From Bicyclus anynana (lineage: Eukaryota; Arthropoda; Insecta; Lepidoptera; Nymphalidae), in NCBI RefSeq assembly GCF_947172395.1, contig NC_069087.1, forward strand, positions 14,961,107-15,025,106: a stretch of 64,000 nt of DNA. The letters run 5' to 3'. Position numbers and translations under genes: made by a program. The notes beneath the pieces were generated by a model. The model saw only the letters and a program-made list of their open reading frames with translations. It was not told where the DNA came from and searched no databases. Of this stretch, positions 45,922 to 60,579 are shown piece by piece. Position 1 is the first letter of the stretch. Every line of letters starts with the position of its first letter.

Positions 45922-46784
45922 AAGCGGCGTACAGACTATGCCGCGGTTGGCTGTTGGCACTGCCAATTTGGCAAAGTTAATATAATGTATGCGGCCTTTG
46001 GCGTGACGCTGAGCCAATGGTTTGCAAACGAAAATCGCTCTAATTTCGGTCTCCATCAAAGGAAGCCAGTGAGAGCCGGTAGTTGGGACGAGCCAACCGT
46101 TGTCTTCAACCGGCACGCATGTGGTTCAATTGTGGCTGAGACAGTGCTGTATTCAGTCATGGAGTGGAACAACGCGTAAGTGTGTGAACTTATTGAGCTT
46201 TACCGTGATCGACCTGTTTTTTTGTTATTCATAATAGACTTGCGCTTGACTACAATCATGCCTGGTGGAAAACAATGATGAGGTCTAGGTTGGAGCGCGC
46301 TTGCCTAGAAAATGCCTATTCACACTTGTATTGAAGGTGCACAAATCATAAGTGTTAGGAAACACAGAAGCTGGAAGGGCATTCCACATCTTCGCTGTTC
46401 TTATTAGAAATGTCGATGCGAAACGTTTTGTGCGAGTCGACTGGACATCGACAACAAGAAGATGCCAATTTGCACGGTATCTCGCTGCTATGTGGTAGAA
46501 TGGGGATGGAGGGACTAGATTAAAAAGATCCCGTGAGCACTCTCTGAAATATATTCGATAAACAAGCTGTGGAAAAGAAAATTTCGAACCTATAATGTCG
46601 TTTTTTACATGAAATAAAGAGGGAGAGAGGCTCAAGTAAGTCTGGTGCGGGAAATTCTGATGTGTACAAGAGTAAATGGTTCTGCGAACGAATGCGACTG
46701 AACTATTGCATAGGCCTTGCCGCGTTGGCTTTTCTAAATCGGCAATGCCAACAGCCAACCGCGGCTTAGTGTGGATGCCGCCTA
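45922..46784. mobile_element. Inverted-repeat DNA element carrying a LINE fragment
   Basis: The left end (gcggcgtacagactatgccg, cggttggctgttggcactgc) and the right end, read in complement (gcggcatccacactaagccg, cggttggctgttggcattgc), match over about 50 bases. This makes it a terminal-inverted-repeat DNA element without a transposase I can see. The LINE piece 46241-46590 lies inside it. Two small frames in the left part (45841-46179, both strands) resemble nothing known. Target-site duplication is not clear. Confidence 0.65.
46241..46590 (-). mobile_element. Jockey-like LINE, 5'-truncated 3' end
   Basis: The minus frame reads YRIYFRECSRDLFNLVPPSP, then STRTKRFASTFLIRTAKMWN, ALPASVFPNTYDL and NRHFLGKRAPT with a stop at 46285-46287. 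RTAK.WN.LP.SVFP.TY.LG.FK..VNR is the standard C-terminus of a lepidopteran Jockey-like reverse transcriptase ORF. The catalytic part is absent. The last 70 bases of the element (46241-46310) closely match the tail of SINE-2. The first 55 or so residues of the open frame (46590-46758) come from the host DNA element. Confidence 0.8.
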
Positions 46785-48457
46785 ATGCCGCTTAATGGTA
46801 CCTAAATTATCTCCAGCATTTGTCAAAGCTAAGGCCAAACTACGGAGTTTGGCCTTATCCAGCCCGCAGTATTGTATGTAGATACGGGTATGACATTTTT
46901 GCACATTTTTCGAGACGACATGACGAGTAAAATACGTGTGATAAAAATATTCGCCGTATGACTATTTAGCAGGTTTTAGACCACTACTACCACATCTCAA
47001 ATATGTGAACGGTCTTTACTTTATACAAAATCTTTACATTTTTCCAAATTTTAACGTTGAAAATGCCGTACCATTTGATATTAGACAATACTACGAAACA
47101 AGAGGACCCAATTCCAAACAAATGACAATAAACACCACAACGGTCGACTAGTCAGGCTGCATTGTGCCGAAAACAAGGCCGTTCATTAAACAACTTCCAT
47201 TTTGTGATAATAAAACGTATAGCCTAAACAAACATGGCCCATACGGTGAAAAGCAAAAAGTTTCAACGATACGGTACATTTAATTTGATTTGTGGAATAA
47301 CGTCCACAAAGTTTGATGGATTTATACCTACGTGCTCGACTTTTTGTTTGCCATTGTATTTCTATTGGGATATTTCTTTACTTTGAATTGTATAAAATAT
47401 GTACTCGTGTACACTCGTGTTGTGTAATAGTAAATGCTTTAGCGTCATTACAACCAACGACATTTTATACTATAGACCATCAAAGCGAGTTAACTAAACT
47501 ACTTCACTGAGAGAACACCGGCGCAGAGTTCGGGACTTGTGGCCAAAGGTTTAGCATAATCAAGGTGTATTCAATTAAAAATAGTAAGGATTAAACTAAA
47601 AAAATAACCCCAAAAAATGACGATTTTTTTTCAGTATTCTTTTATATCTATTTTTTAAAAAAATACAAAACAATTCAGTATTATTTTTCATTCCATATGA
47701 CACCTTTTTGTATATTATTATACAAACGTGTCAGGCAAACGACACCAGTGTTAATGAAGGGCGGGCAAGGCAATGCCGTGAGTAATTAATGTTAACTGTA
47801 CCCTCAAGTGGGTAGTAAAATCCCCCGTGTAACGAGATCGTAACGAGACGTTATAATCCCGTTACACTGTACGGTTGGGTATTATAATACGACCGCACTG
47901 ATTGATTACGAATACATTAAAATACAGTGATGAACACTAAGGTACAATAATAGACTTAAGGATACAGTCATTGTGTTATTTTTATTCTGCAATATAAAAC
48001 TAAATTTGCGTGTAAAAACCGAGGGGGTAGGGATTACCCCTAGGGTGAAAAATAAGTTACAAACTATTTTCATACATACTTATCAAAGACATAAAGCATA
48101 ATAAAAATTATTTATTCGTTTCAATAGTGTGTAACCACAAACAACGTTAGTTATTGCAAGGAATAGAGAAGAACTTATTTACTATTATAGTGTCTAACTG
48201 CCTACACTACACTACAAACAGATCTCTGTATATGCAATTATGCGTCCCTTGAAAAAAGATATTGAAATTCCTTTTAAGTTATTCCATAAATGTAGAGTGT
48301 GAAACGGCAAATACCTTGCTTTTGAATCTACGAGTATGTATCTATAAACCTAACTTAATTTATAATCTACACTCCAGTTTTTATAATCTATTTTGCAGGT
48401 GTTGCATAGTCTACGTAATTATGTATGTCTACTTTTAAAACTTAGATATAACCTTAC

Positions 48458-48625
48458 CTTTTCATTGATGATACATTCCAAATCATCTTTGCTTGGTGAG
48501 CCCAGCACGCCAAGAATGTGGTTCAGTTGGTCGAGGTAGTGCTTCCCCGGGAAGATTGGCCGGTTCGACAGCATCTCAGCCAGGATGCATCCCACTGACC
48601 AGATGTCTATTGACTTCGTGTAGCC
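48458..48625 (-). CDS. rl: ERK exon: CMGC kinase region, helix F to MAPK insert
   Basis: 168 bases, 56 residues: GYTKSIDIWSVGCILAEMLS, NRPIFPGKHYLDQLNHILGV, LGSPSKDDLECIINEK. DIWSVGCILAEM is the subdomain IX core with its invariant Asp; FPGKHYLDQLNHI leads into the MAP kinase insert, which in ERK helps to form the FXF (DEF) pocket and contacts with PEA-15 and phosphatases. Acceptor ...attcgtccag before GGC, donor gtaagg after AAG. The sequence is nearly the same as in the fruit fly. The plus-strand frame starting 48493 is a shadow. Confidence 0.98.
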
Positions 48626-52989
<4,364 letters not shown>

Positions 52990-53657
52990 CTATACAAAAA
53001 AGAAATATTTTAATACGATATAAATTTTATAAGATATCAATTTTTTATTGATATCTTATAAAATTATCATCAATCATCATTATTTACACCATTATCAACA
53101 GACAAATGCCCACAGCTGGACATAGGCCTCTTTTTAGATCTATAATAATCAAAAGAAGTTTGGATTTCTAAACCGAATAATTAAAGTCCTAATACTTACT
53201 GTACTAAGTCTCTGGTATTATTTCGTTTGGTTCACAGTAAATAAGTTACCAAAATAGATTTCATTTAATAGCTTAGCGGTGCGACTTTGTGGGTAGGGCG
53301 GTCTTACTGTGGTGAAACTTTCCCACTAGATTAAATTTGAGCTAAATTAGAAAAGTTATCGCCTGTAACGCCAAATAGGTCTTCTAAACACTATCGGTGG
53401 CACAGTCAGCGGCTGCCAATCAAAGGCGTATACCTCAGGCAGTTTAGGAATCCATTATAATATAAGCGAAATACCTGACCGAGTACTGACTCCCTCCTCT
53501 CACGTATTGAATTGAAATTTCGTAATTATATATAAGGTAAACTTTGGCGCATGAGGCCATGATTTCTCATATAACTCTCAAAGAAAGTATAAAAAAACTT
53601 TTTTAGTTATACTTTCTTTGGGTTTTTTTACGGGCGTCAAACATGCATTACTTACTC

Positions 53658-53815
53658 TAAAAAGCGAAAAATAACATCGTATACCTATGTCGTTCCTATT
53701 GATCGGTTTGATGGCGGTGCTATGCCAAATAGGCTCTTAAAGTACATTTTTGGCACCACCTTCGAGCCGATCAATAGGAAGGACTTAGCTACGATGTTAT
53801 TTTTCGCTTTTAAAA
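53658..53815. mobile_element. Foldback element D, small copy
   Basis: Arms taaaaagcgaaaaataacat, cgt, cctattgatcgg and their complement at 53757-53815, with a loop near 53710-53750. The arms resemble those of the larger foldback at 55902 (aaaaagc(g/a)aaaaataacatc, tacctatgt), so both belong to one family. A 68-codon minus frame crosses it and is a shadow. Confidence 0.75.
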
Positions 53816-54394
53816 AAAGAACCATAGGTGTTGAATTGAGAAACTCTTTCTTTTTTGAATTCGGTGAAAAATACGCTTTTAATTGGACCATTGACTACTG
53901 AATACTAACTATAATCCACTACCTCCGAAAGCCATTATTAATAAATTCAGATTGGCCACAAATAACTCTAGTAATCAAATTTTCACTAAAAATGTATCTA
54001 GCGAAGCTGTTAGCCTAACTTGCTTTTCTGTCGAGGCAAGGTATTAAATTTAAAGAGCTCTATTAAGCAGCGGAATGGCGTTTAGCGACTTATTATTGTT
54101 ACGTGCCGCCGCTAAAAGTTATTTGTTAGCGCACTGTTAACACTCAAAGTCCCGTGCTAATGAATGGCCGGAGCGGCATTTTCTTTAGCTGGCAAAAGCA
54201 CTTTGCGGGAAATAATAGAGTTTACCCATTTGTAGACATTTTAAAGAGACTGCTCGTTAACTTAACCTAGATTTTTAGGTCCTGCTTGTGAAAATGTCTT
54301 TATTCAATGACAAGATTTTTACCACGGTGTGACATTGTGGTTTATATTTTGATTTTGATTCTTTATAATCACACTATCACATCACATCAGACTT

Positions 54395-54597
54395 CACACT
54401 AATATTATAAAGGCGAAAGTTTTTATGTGTGTATGTATGTTTCTCTTTTACGCTGCGGCTACTGAAGCGATTTGGCTGAAATTTGGAATAGATTTTACTC
54501 TGGATTAACTACTTTTAGGCTACTTTTCATCTTGGAAAAATCCATAGTTCCCGCGGGATTTGTGAAAAACTGAATTTCACGAAGAGTTCACTAGTAT
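54395..54597 (+). repeat. R2 dispersed repeat, full copy
   Basis: From ctaatattataaaggcgaaag through ggctactgaagcgatttggc, gattttactctgg and cgcgggatttgtgaaaaact to gttcactagtattt. Best copy of the family. Confidence 0.8.
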
Positions 54598-54903
54598 TTA
54601 ATAATAACTAGCGGACGCCCGCGACTTCGTCCGCGTGAAACTCGATGTAAACTTTCAACTACCTCTACCCTAACCCTACCCTACCCCTACCGGCCTATCC
54701 TACCCCTACCCTACGTTGAAATTTTTCCTGAATTTTCTTTGCTATAAACCTCACGGAGCCCTAGACCTTTTCAACGAATGCAAAACCGTGGAAATCGGTT
54801 CGTGCGTTCTGGAGTTATAGCGTCAGGAAGGAAAACCCGAGTTTTATTTTATTTTTTAACCGACTTCCAAAAAGGAGGAGGTTCTACGTTCGGCTGTATG
54901 TAT

Positions 54904-54905
<2 letters not shown>

Positions 54906-54954
<49 letters not shown>
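54906..54954. repeat. Pure T tract
   Basis: About 49 consecutive T. Length is likely to vary between individuals and to be error-prone in sequencing. The 73-codon frame through it is not real. Confidence 0.95.
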
Positions 54955-54957
<3 letters not shown>

Positions 54958-55174
54958 GTATGTCCAGCGATAATTCCGTCATTTGTGGACCGATTTTGAA
55001 AATTCTTTTTTTGTTTTGAAGGGTTTGATTCCAGGGTGGTCCCATTTTTTTCATGTCAGGATCTGATGATGGCGTCCTGGAGAAATCGAGGGGAACTTTC
55101 GAAAATCGTAGGGACAGCTAGTGCGTTTGTTAATGTTTCCGTAAGGTATTTTAAACCACTATAATTTTATGAAG

Positions 55175-55735
55175 GTCTGGAGTAGGTCTGATGATGGAGC
55201 CGAAACACAGACGATGGAACTCGTCAACGGTTTACAGCAGGTACCTTTTGTTTGGGCTTGATTTATTTGTATTGATGAGAACTTTCCACCTAGATGGGTT
55301 GTGACTGTATTAAGGGTCTGATGATGAAGACGAAGGACAGTTAAGAGAACTCCTCAACAGTTCACAGTAGCTACCTAGTGATTGGACTTGATAAATTTGT
55401 ATTGATGAGAACTTTCCACCTAGATGGGTTGTGACAGTATTAGGGGTCTGGTGATGAAGACGAAGGATAGTTAAGGGAACTCCTCGACGGTTCACAGTAG
55501 TTACCTTGTGTTTTGACTTGATAATTTTGTATTGATGAGAACTTTCCACCTGGATAGGTTGTGACAGTATTAGGGGTCTGGTGATGAAGACGAAGGATAG
55601 TTAAGGGAACTCCTCGACGGTTCACAGTAGCTACCTTGTGTTTTGACTTGATAATTTTGTATTGATGAGAACTTTCTAACCATATGGATTGTGACTGCAT
55701 AGGGGGTCATGGTGATGAAGACGGAGGACAGTCAC
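55175..55735. repeat. 130-bp tandem array, about four units
   Basis: The marker attgatgagaactttccacc recurs at 55271, 55401, 55531 and 55661 (the last diverged), a constant spacing of 130 bases. Units share ggtctggtgatgaagacgaa, ggacagttaagagaactcct and gttcacagtag. The middle two units are almost identical; the outer ones have diverged. The two overlapping minus-strand frames with repeated VPLTILRLHHQTPN are a consequence of the array. Confidence 0.95.
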
Positions 55736-55901
55736 CTTTCACGTTTTTCTGAATATTCATATTACGTGTGAATAAAGGGGGAGTGAAATATTGTATATGA
55801 GTTAAGGTAGTACTTATCATAAGAAAATAACGTTTCTACTAATTGCCTATTAATTTTCGTTTACACTCAGTAGGTGTGCTAACACTAAAAATTAAAAAAT
55901 A

Positions 55902-56226
55902 AAAATTTTAATAAAAAAAAATTCAACCGACTTCCAACTCAAAAATTAACCTAAACTAAAAAGCAAAAAATAACATCTTACCTATGTGCTACCTTCTGAT
56001 CAGTTTGAAGGCGGTGCCAATCCAGTGTTATGTTTTAATGAAAGCCGTTTCTGAAAGAACCACAGAAATTTTGTAATTTAAACGGCTTGAATTAAAACAT
56101 CACTGGCTTGGCACCGCCTTCAAACTGATCAGAAGGTAGCACATAGGTAAGATGTTATTTTTTGCTTTTTAGTTTAGGTTAATTTTTGAGTTGGAAGTCG
56201 GTTGAATTTTTTTTTATTAAAATTTT
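55902..56226. mobile_element. Foldback element D, 325-bp near-perfect hairpin
   Basis: The left arm 55902-56050 and right arm 56080-56226 are complementary with very few differences: aaaaaattcaaccgacttcc, caaaaaataacatcttacct, gtgctaccttctgatcagtt and tgaaggcggtgcca all recur inverted. The loop is about 28 bases. As the intron is transcribed with ERK, the RNA would form a long duplex. Confidence 0.9.
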
Positions 56227-56499
56227 CATAAAAAGTATCCTATGACCTTCTCCTGGTTCTAAACTACTTTCCTGCCAATTTTCAGCTAAATCGGTTCAGC
56301 CGTTATTGAGTTATAAGTGGAGTAACTAACACGACTTTATATATAGATGTTCAAATAAACCCACCCAATGTTAAATGTCAAACCATCGTTTATAACTAAA
56401 TATATAATGTAAGTAAACACGAAATTGTGCATGTGTGCACTCTGTGGAGTAGCTAAATTCGGATCACTTTATGCAGTGATTTTGTAGACACGAACTGGA

Positions 56500-56659
56500 C
56501 GGCTATTCTGCAACGATGTTTTGTATAACTCGCAATTGGGAGTTTCGAATTCACCTCTATCTATCTCTGTTTAACACGATACTATAGAATGAGAAAGATA
56601 GCGGTGAATTCGAAACTCGCACTTGCGAGTTATACAAAACATCGTTAGAGAATAGCCGC
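56500..56659. mobile_element. Hairpin E, foldback element
   Basis: The ends cggctattctgcaacgatgt and, in complement, cggctattctctaacgatgt. The arms continue ttttgtataactcgca, gagtttcgaattcacc and end around tatct; the loop is about 30 bases at 56568-56598. About 160 bp, no coding capacity, no second copy noticed in the window. Confidence 0.8.
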
Positions 56660-56732
56660 GCTGATCTAATAGTATAAAATCGTCGACCTTTTCAAACTAT
56701 CTCTCTCAACAAGTTAATTCACGCTTTTTTTT

Positions 56733-57012
56733 AATTCTTTGCAAGTTAGCCCTTGACTGCAATCTCACCTGATGGTAAGTGATGATGCAATATAAGAAAG
56801 CGGGCTAACTTGTTAGGTGGAGGATGAAAATCCACACCCCTTTCGGTTTGTACACGACGTCGTACCGAAACGCTAAATCACTTGGCGGTACGTCTTTTGC
56901 CGGTAGGGTGGTAACTAGCCACACCAGCCAGACCTGGACCAATTAAGAAAACCTCAATCGGCCCTCAATCGGACCTCCGTCTTGTAAATCCACTGCGCCA
57001 CGAAAACCGTTA
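56733..57012 (-). mobile_element. SINE-2 copy
   Basis: The tail gcaagttagcccttgactgc, then tcacctgatggtaagtgatg, ggatgaaaatccacacccc, tacacgacgtcgtaccgaaa, ggtagggtggtaactagcca and a head shortened by deletion around 56970 (tcggccctcaatcggacctc). Minus orientation, the same as the ERK gene. Confidence 0.85.
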
Positions 57013-57082
57013 TATTGTGGTTGTTATATTAGCTAAAGTTTGAAATTTATGAAACTAAAATTTTCAAAATTTAAAAAAAAAA

Positions 57083-57271
57083 CTAGTTGACGCCGCGCGG
57101 TTTCACCCGCTTGGTTCCGTTCCCGTAGGAACATGGGGATAATATATAGCCTTCCTCGATAAATTGGCTATTTAAAACTGAAAAAAAATTTTCAAATCCG
57201 ACCAGTAGTTCCTGAGATTAACGCGTTCAATCAAACAAACAAACTCTTCAGCTTTATAAAATTAATATAGA
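57083..57271 (+). repeat. R1 dispersed repeat
   Basis: Starts ctagttgacgccgcgcggtt, tcacccgcttggttccgttc and ends aaattaatatagat after an (aaac)n run. Very similar to 36073 but lacking a few bases around tatagcc. Confidence 0.8.
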
Positions 57272-57798
57272 TATCTTCTACCACTGCGCCACGGAGGTCG
57301 TCGAATGTGAACGTAAATGATTAAGTTTATTTTCCAACTAATGAATATCTAGAAGATAAGCAGTCCCTGATGAATATTCAGTTTGTGATTATAATATTCA
57401 ATTAAGCTAATGCTAATAGGTATGTAAGCGTATGTAGGTAGGCATGCTACCATAACAAGACTAATTAATAACTAAAATAACTAATGTATAATGTATATGT
57501 TAAAACATTTATGGCGAATTATCACGTTCACGCCAAGGTCATGAAATAAAACATTTCACGGATTTCTAATGCTATTTCACGGATTTCATTTATGTTAAAA
57601 TGTCATTTAAAACGGTCCACGAAACAATAATAGCGTATAATACTTCTACGAAGTTTAATGGAAAACTTTGTAGCGGAATTTAGGTTAAAAGCTCGAATAT
57701 TCTCTTTAAATTGCACGTGTTTTTTGGAAATGAAATAAAAAGCAAACACACGTATAATGCAGAAGCGTATGTCCCATACCCATTGCAGAAATTGCTTA

Positions 57799-57988
57799 AG
57801 CCCCCATTCGCACGAGAGTTTTTTTAACGGACGTTAAAAAAGCTTTCAAATATAGTGTGAAGTTAAATGAAGGTATTTCCAACGCCGTGTTTTTCACGTT
57901 GTCATGTGAACATATACTTGGGAATGCATTTGTTGTATTTGAACGCTTTTTAACGTCTGTTAAAAAAGCTCTCGTGCGAATGAGGGCT
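57799..57988. mobile_element. MITE-G, 190 bp with 45-base inverted ends
   Basis: The left end agcccccattcgcacgagag, ttttttaacggacgttaaaa and the right end in complement agccctcattcgcacgagag, cttttttaacagacgttaaa differ at only a few positions. The interior has no transposase. The minus 72-codon frame spans it and is a shadow. Flanking duplication is unclear (tta/taa at the borders). Confidence 0.85.
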
Positions 57989-58277
57989 AATAGTCCCACA
58001 TGAATTATTTGCATCGATGTTTTTTTAACCGATGTGTTTAGTGTTTTGTGCTAACTTGGAAAAATAATATTGTTACATATGACCATAAAGGTCGCTGTAA
58101 GGCATAAAATTTATAATTCACCTGAAGTATCTACACGCCATGTCTCTTAAGTGCAATGTCTTGTCTCAAAATTGAGGTTAATGCCACTCATCCCAGAGGG
58201 ACTTGATGACGAAATTAAATAAATTAGGGTTCGTAGCGAGGTTTTGTACACGAAACCATAGAGGTTGTTTGTTTATA

Positions 58278-58417
58278 ATTACAAGTTAGCCCTTGACTAC
58301 AATTTCACCTAATGGTTAGTGATGATGCAATTTAAGGTTGAATCTAACTTGTTAGGAGGAGGATGAAAATCCACACACCTTTCGGTTTGTACACGACATC
58401 GTATCGGAACGCTAAAT
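58278..58417 (-). mobile_element. SINE-2 tail fragment
   Basis: Only the 3' half is present: acaagttagcccttgactac, aatttcacctaatggttagt, ggaggatgaaaatccacaca, tacacgacatcgtatcgga, cgctaaat. Cut off at 58418, where the R6 repeat begins. Confidence 0.8.
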
Positions 58418-58427
58418 TGTTTTTTTT

Positions 58428-58640
58428 TACTGTTGTTTAATGAATAGTTATACAACTTAACAGCCACATTGTCCTACAAATTGTATATGTTATCTCGTAA
58501 TTATTACCTAGTAACCCTGATAGCTACCAGAATCAAGAATTTTCGTAACTATAAATGTTGAGCATCTCATCAAAATGAAGCTACTGACGGAAAATTATTT
58601 TCATAGTAAAAATGATTCTCGGATCCTGAACTATAAGCAA
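58428..58640 (+). repeat. R6 dispersed repeat, uninterrupted copy
   Basis: The unbroken partner of 17712-17888: gttatacaacttaacagcca, cattgtcctacaaattgta, tagctaccagaatcaagaat, gaagctactgacggaaaatt, then tgattctcggatcctgaac. It shows what the other copy looked like before the SINE-1 insertion. Confidence 0.65.
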
Positions 58641-58644
58641 ACTT

Positions 58645-59174
58645 TGAAATAAATGAAACTACTTAATAAATATCGGCTATACGTGTTGAATCTACATTTA
58701 TAGGACACTGTAGAAATACTATTCAATTACTTAATTAAAAGTAAACGTGACTGTTTTCCCCAAGAGATTAATTTTTTTATTTCATATTCATTTATATTTT
58801 AACTTTCAGTTTTTTTTCCTAGAGATTACTTAATTAGAGTTGATGTATGTATTACGCTCAAAGATCGAAAAAGATCTGTGAGCGTATAAATAGCTCATAA
58901 CGCGTTGTGGTTACAGTAAAACATCCACATGGCGAAATTCGTGTTCTGGCTCTAATGAAAATGCGGTATGCGACCTAATAGCGAAACTCGTGTCGTGGCT
59001 GACATGCTATTCGATCTCAACGCGTTGTGGCAATGAAGAATAGGCATGAGTATGGAATATTATTATGAACGTCATACAGATGACTACGTAACCATGCTAT
59101 CTAAAATACACTAGTCAAGCGCAAGCCTACATTGCATAAAAAAATATCATTAAATGGCTAATTGTAATAACAGA
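58645..59174. other. No exon recognised; small internal duplication
   Basis: The words aacgcgttgtgg, gcgaaa(t/c)tcgtgt and tg(g/t)ctct/gctga recur between 58898 and 59032 (aacgcgttgtgg at 58899 and 59019), an old approximate duplication of about 120 bases. Confidence 0.45.
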
Positions 59175-59175
59175 C

Positions 59176-59310
59176 CTTTAAATCACAGGTAGTGTTCAGC
59201 AATAAGTTAGAAGGCTTGAGGTCCCGATGCAACACGTTCGCCGAGTGGATGTATTTGAGACCCCGCAGGATTTGGTATAGGAAGTAACAGATGTGGTCGT
59301 TGCTTAATTT
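59176..59310 (-). CDS. rl: ERK exon: catalytic loop
   Basis: 135 bases, 45 residues: KLSNDHICYFLYQILRGLKY, IHSANVLHRDLKPSNLLLNT, TCDLK. HRDLKPSN is the catalytic loop with the base Asp, the Lys and the metal-binding Asn (D147, K149 and N152 in rat ERK2). FLYQILRGLKYIHSANV is helix E. The next exon supplies ICDFG directly. Acceptor ...ttgtccacag before AAA, donor gtctgt after AAG, both phase 0. Confidence 0.98.
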
Positions 59311-60579
59311 CTGTGGACAAAAATTGCGTTAATACTCCTTCTGTTTAAATGATAATCCATACTGTAGTGTTTGTGTATATACACCGGTAGTGGGAGAAAG
59401 CGGGCAGTCTATATCTGGCATTGAGAGAAGGCGGACGTGTGCCGCTGTATTATTATTAATTATAGTGTATTATAGTGTAGTGGTGAGACAGTGACTTACT
59501 GCTATTACAGTAAGGACAAGGGACCTTACACATACTATAAATTGAAAATGAATTTGTCAATCTTTCACGGCTAGCAATTACAAAATTATTTCACCAATGG
59601 AATGCTACATTATCAGCGATTAACATACTCGGGGTGTCCGCTAGTCGTAAATAAAACTCGAAAAAATATGACGTCATGCGTCGTTCCTTAGCTTAAAAAA
59701 AAGTATTCTTTGGTTTATGAAGACTATTTAATAGTCTTCATTCATCAGTATTTTAGAAAAACGAACATTTTATTTTGAAAAATGAAACCATTTCATCAGT
59801 ATTTTTTATGACGTTGTCACGTTAAACTATCGCCAGTAAACCGATTTTACAGATTATTTTTTTATATAATTGTCGGTAGATTCGTTGTCGCATCCCCGAC
59901 ACAGTGGACTAAGAGAATGAGGCAACTGACTACAGCTGTTTTAGCTTGCACAATTGTGCACTCTAACGTTTTCCGCGTCAAATGATGAGATTGGCCGTCG
60001 TGGAAGATATTTTTACACTTCTTTTATTTGAGAATATTAAAAATAATTTTAAAAATATACACATAGCCTTAAAATATGACATTTTAAAAAACTGAGTAAT
60101 AAAATTCCATTCCATTCCAATTTTACCCGGGAGATTGGTGTCACCTTGTACATACTGAAACTCGATATTAGAAAAACATGTTTGGAAAACTTTAGAAAGG
60201 CACGAAACAGTTTTGTTTGGAAAAACGCACCGGGAGGGTCGCTGTAGGGTAAAAAGGATCGCGATCCGTCAAAAAATAGACCCTTTATATCCCTTTTATT
60301 ACCTGCTTAATTAAAAGTCCTTTGTGCCTTTTATTTGAATTAGCTGGCCAACAATTTTATATATTTTTTGCACATTTTTTTTTTAAATTTAAGATTGGGT
60401 GGGGTGTGTCAACGACTGAAGGGGTAATCTTAAATGTAAGAGGTCCTAGGTTCCATAATTATTTATTACAGTGTATTTGTCATCTTTTTTTGTTTAATGA
60501 CATGGTCCATGGTGATAGCGGGCAAAATTTAATAAGATACAACTTAATTTACCCATAACCCTAACGGTTTCCAAAAGCT

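Larger units (their letters stand above)
44903..48457 (-). other. ERK intron 5
   Basis: 3555 bases. Contains a SINE-1 with perfect target-site duplication (45047-45316) and an inverted-repeat element that carries a LINE 3' end (45922-46784). No exon recognised in 46800-48457. Confidence 0.9.
54607..56347 (+). mobile_element. Composite R3/R4 element with minisatellite and foldback
   Basis: The start ctagcggacgcccgcgactt is the R3 start seen in three other places. It is followed by a C-rich accctacccc tract (54665-54712), cgttctggagttatagcgtc, a ttttaaccgacttccaaaaa block, a pure T tract, the 130-bp tandem array, then foldback D, and a typical end: cagctaaatcggttcagccg, ttattgagttataagtgg, cgactttatatatagat. 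The start and end motifs are those of one kind of dispersed lepidopteran repeat, so the whole 1.74 kb may be one element with expanded interior. That it moved as a unit is inference. Confidence 0.5.
52990..59175 (-). other. ERK intron 3, longest, rich in repeats
   Basis: 6186 bases. In order along the plus strand it holds a short RTE tail (about 53070-53150), a foldback D (53658-53815), R2, a composite element with a tandem array and a second foldback D (54607-56347), hairpin E (56500-56659), SINE-2, R1, a second SINE-2 head fragment (57278-57304), MITE-G, a SINE-2 tail and an R6 copy. No extra exon recognised. Confidence 0.9.

Noticed and set aside
45841..46179. Two overlapping frames of about 90 codons on opposite strands
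   Set aside because: They lie in the left part of an inverted-repeat element, resemble no protein I know, and neither has splice or start context.
54778..54999. Frame with a long run of phenylalanine
   Set aside because: Made by the pure T tract.
55310..55700. Two overlapping minus-strand frames with repeated peptide segments
   Set aside because: They are produced by the 130-bp tandem array. The unit is 130 bases, not a multiple of three, so the frame cannot be conserved through the units.
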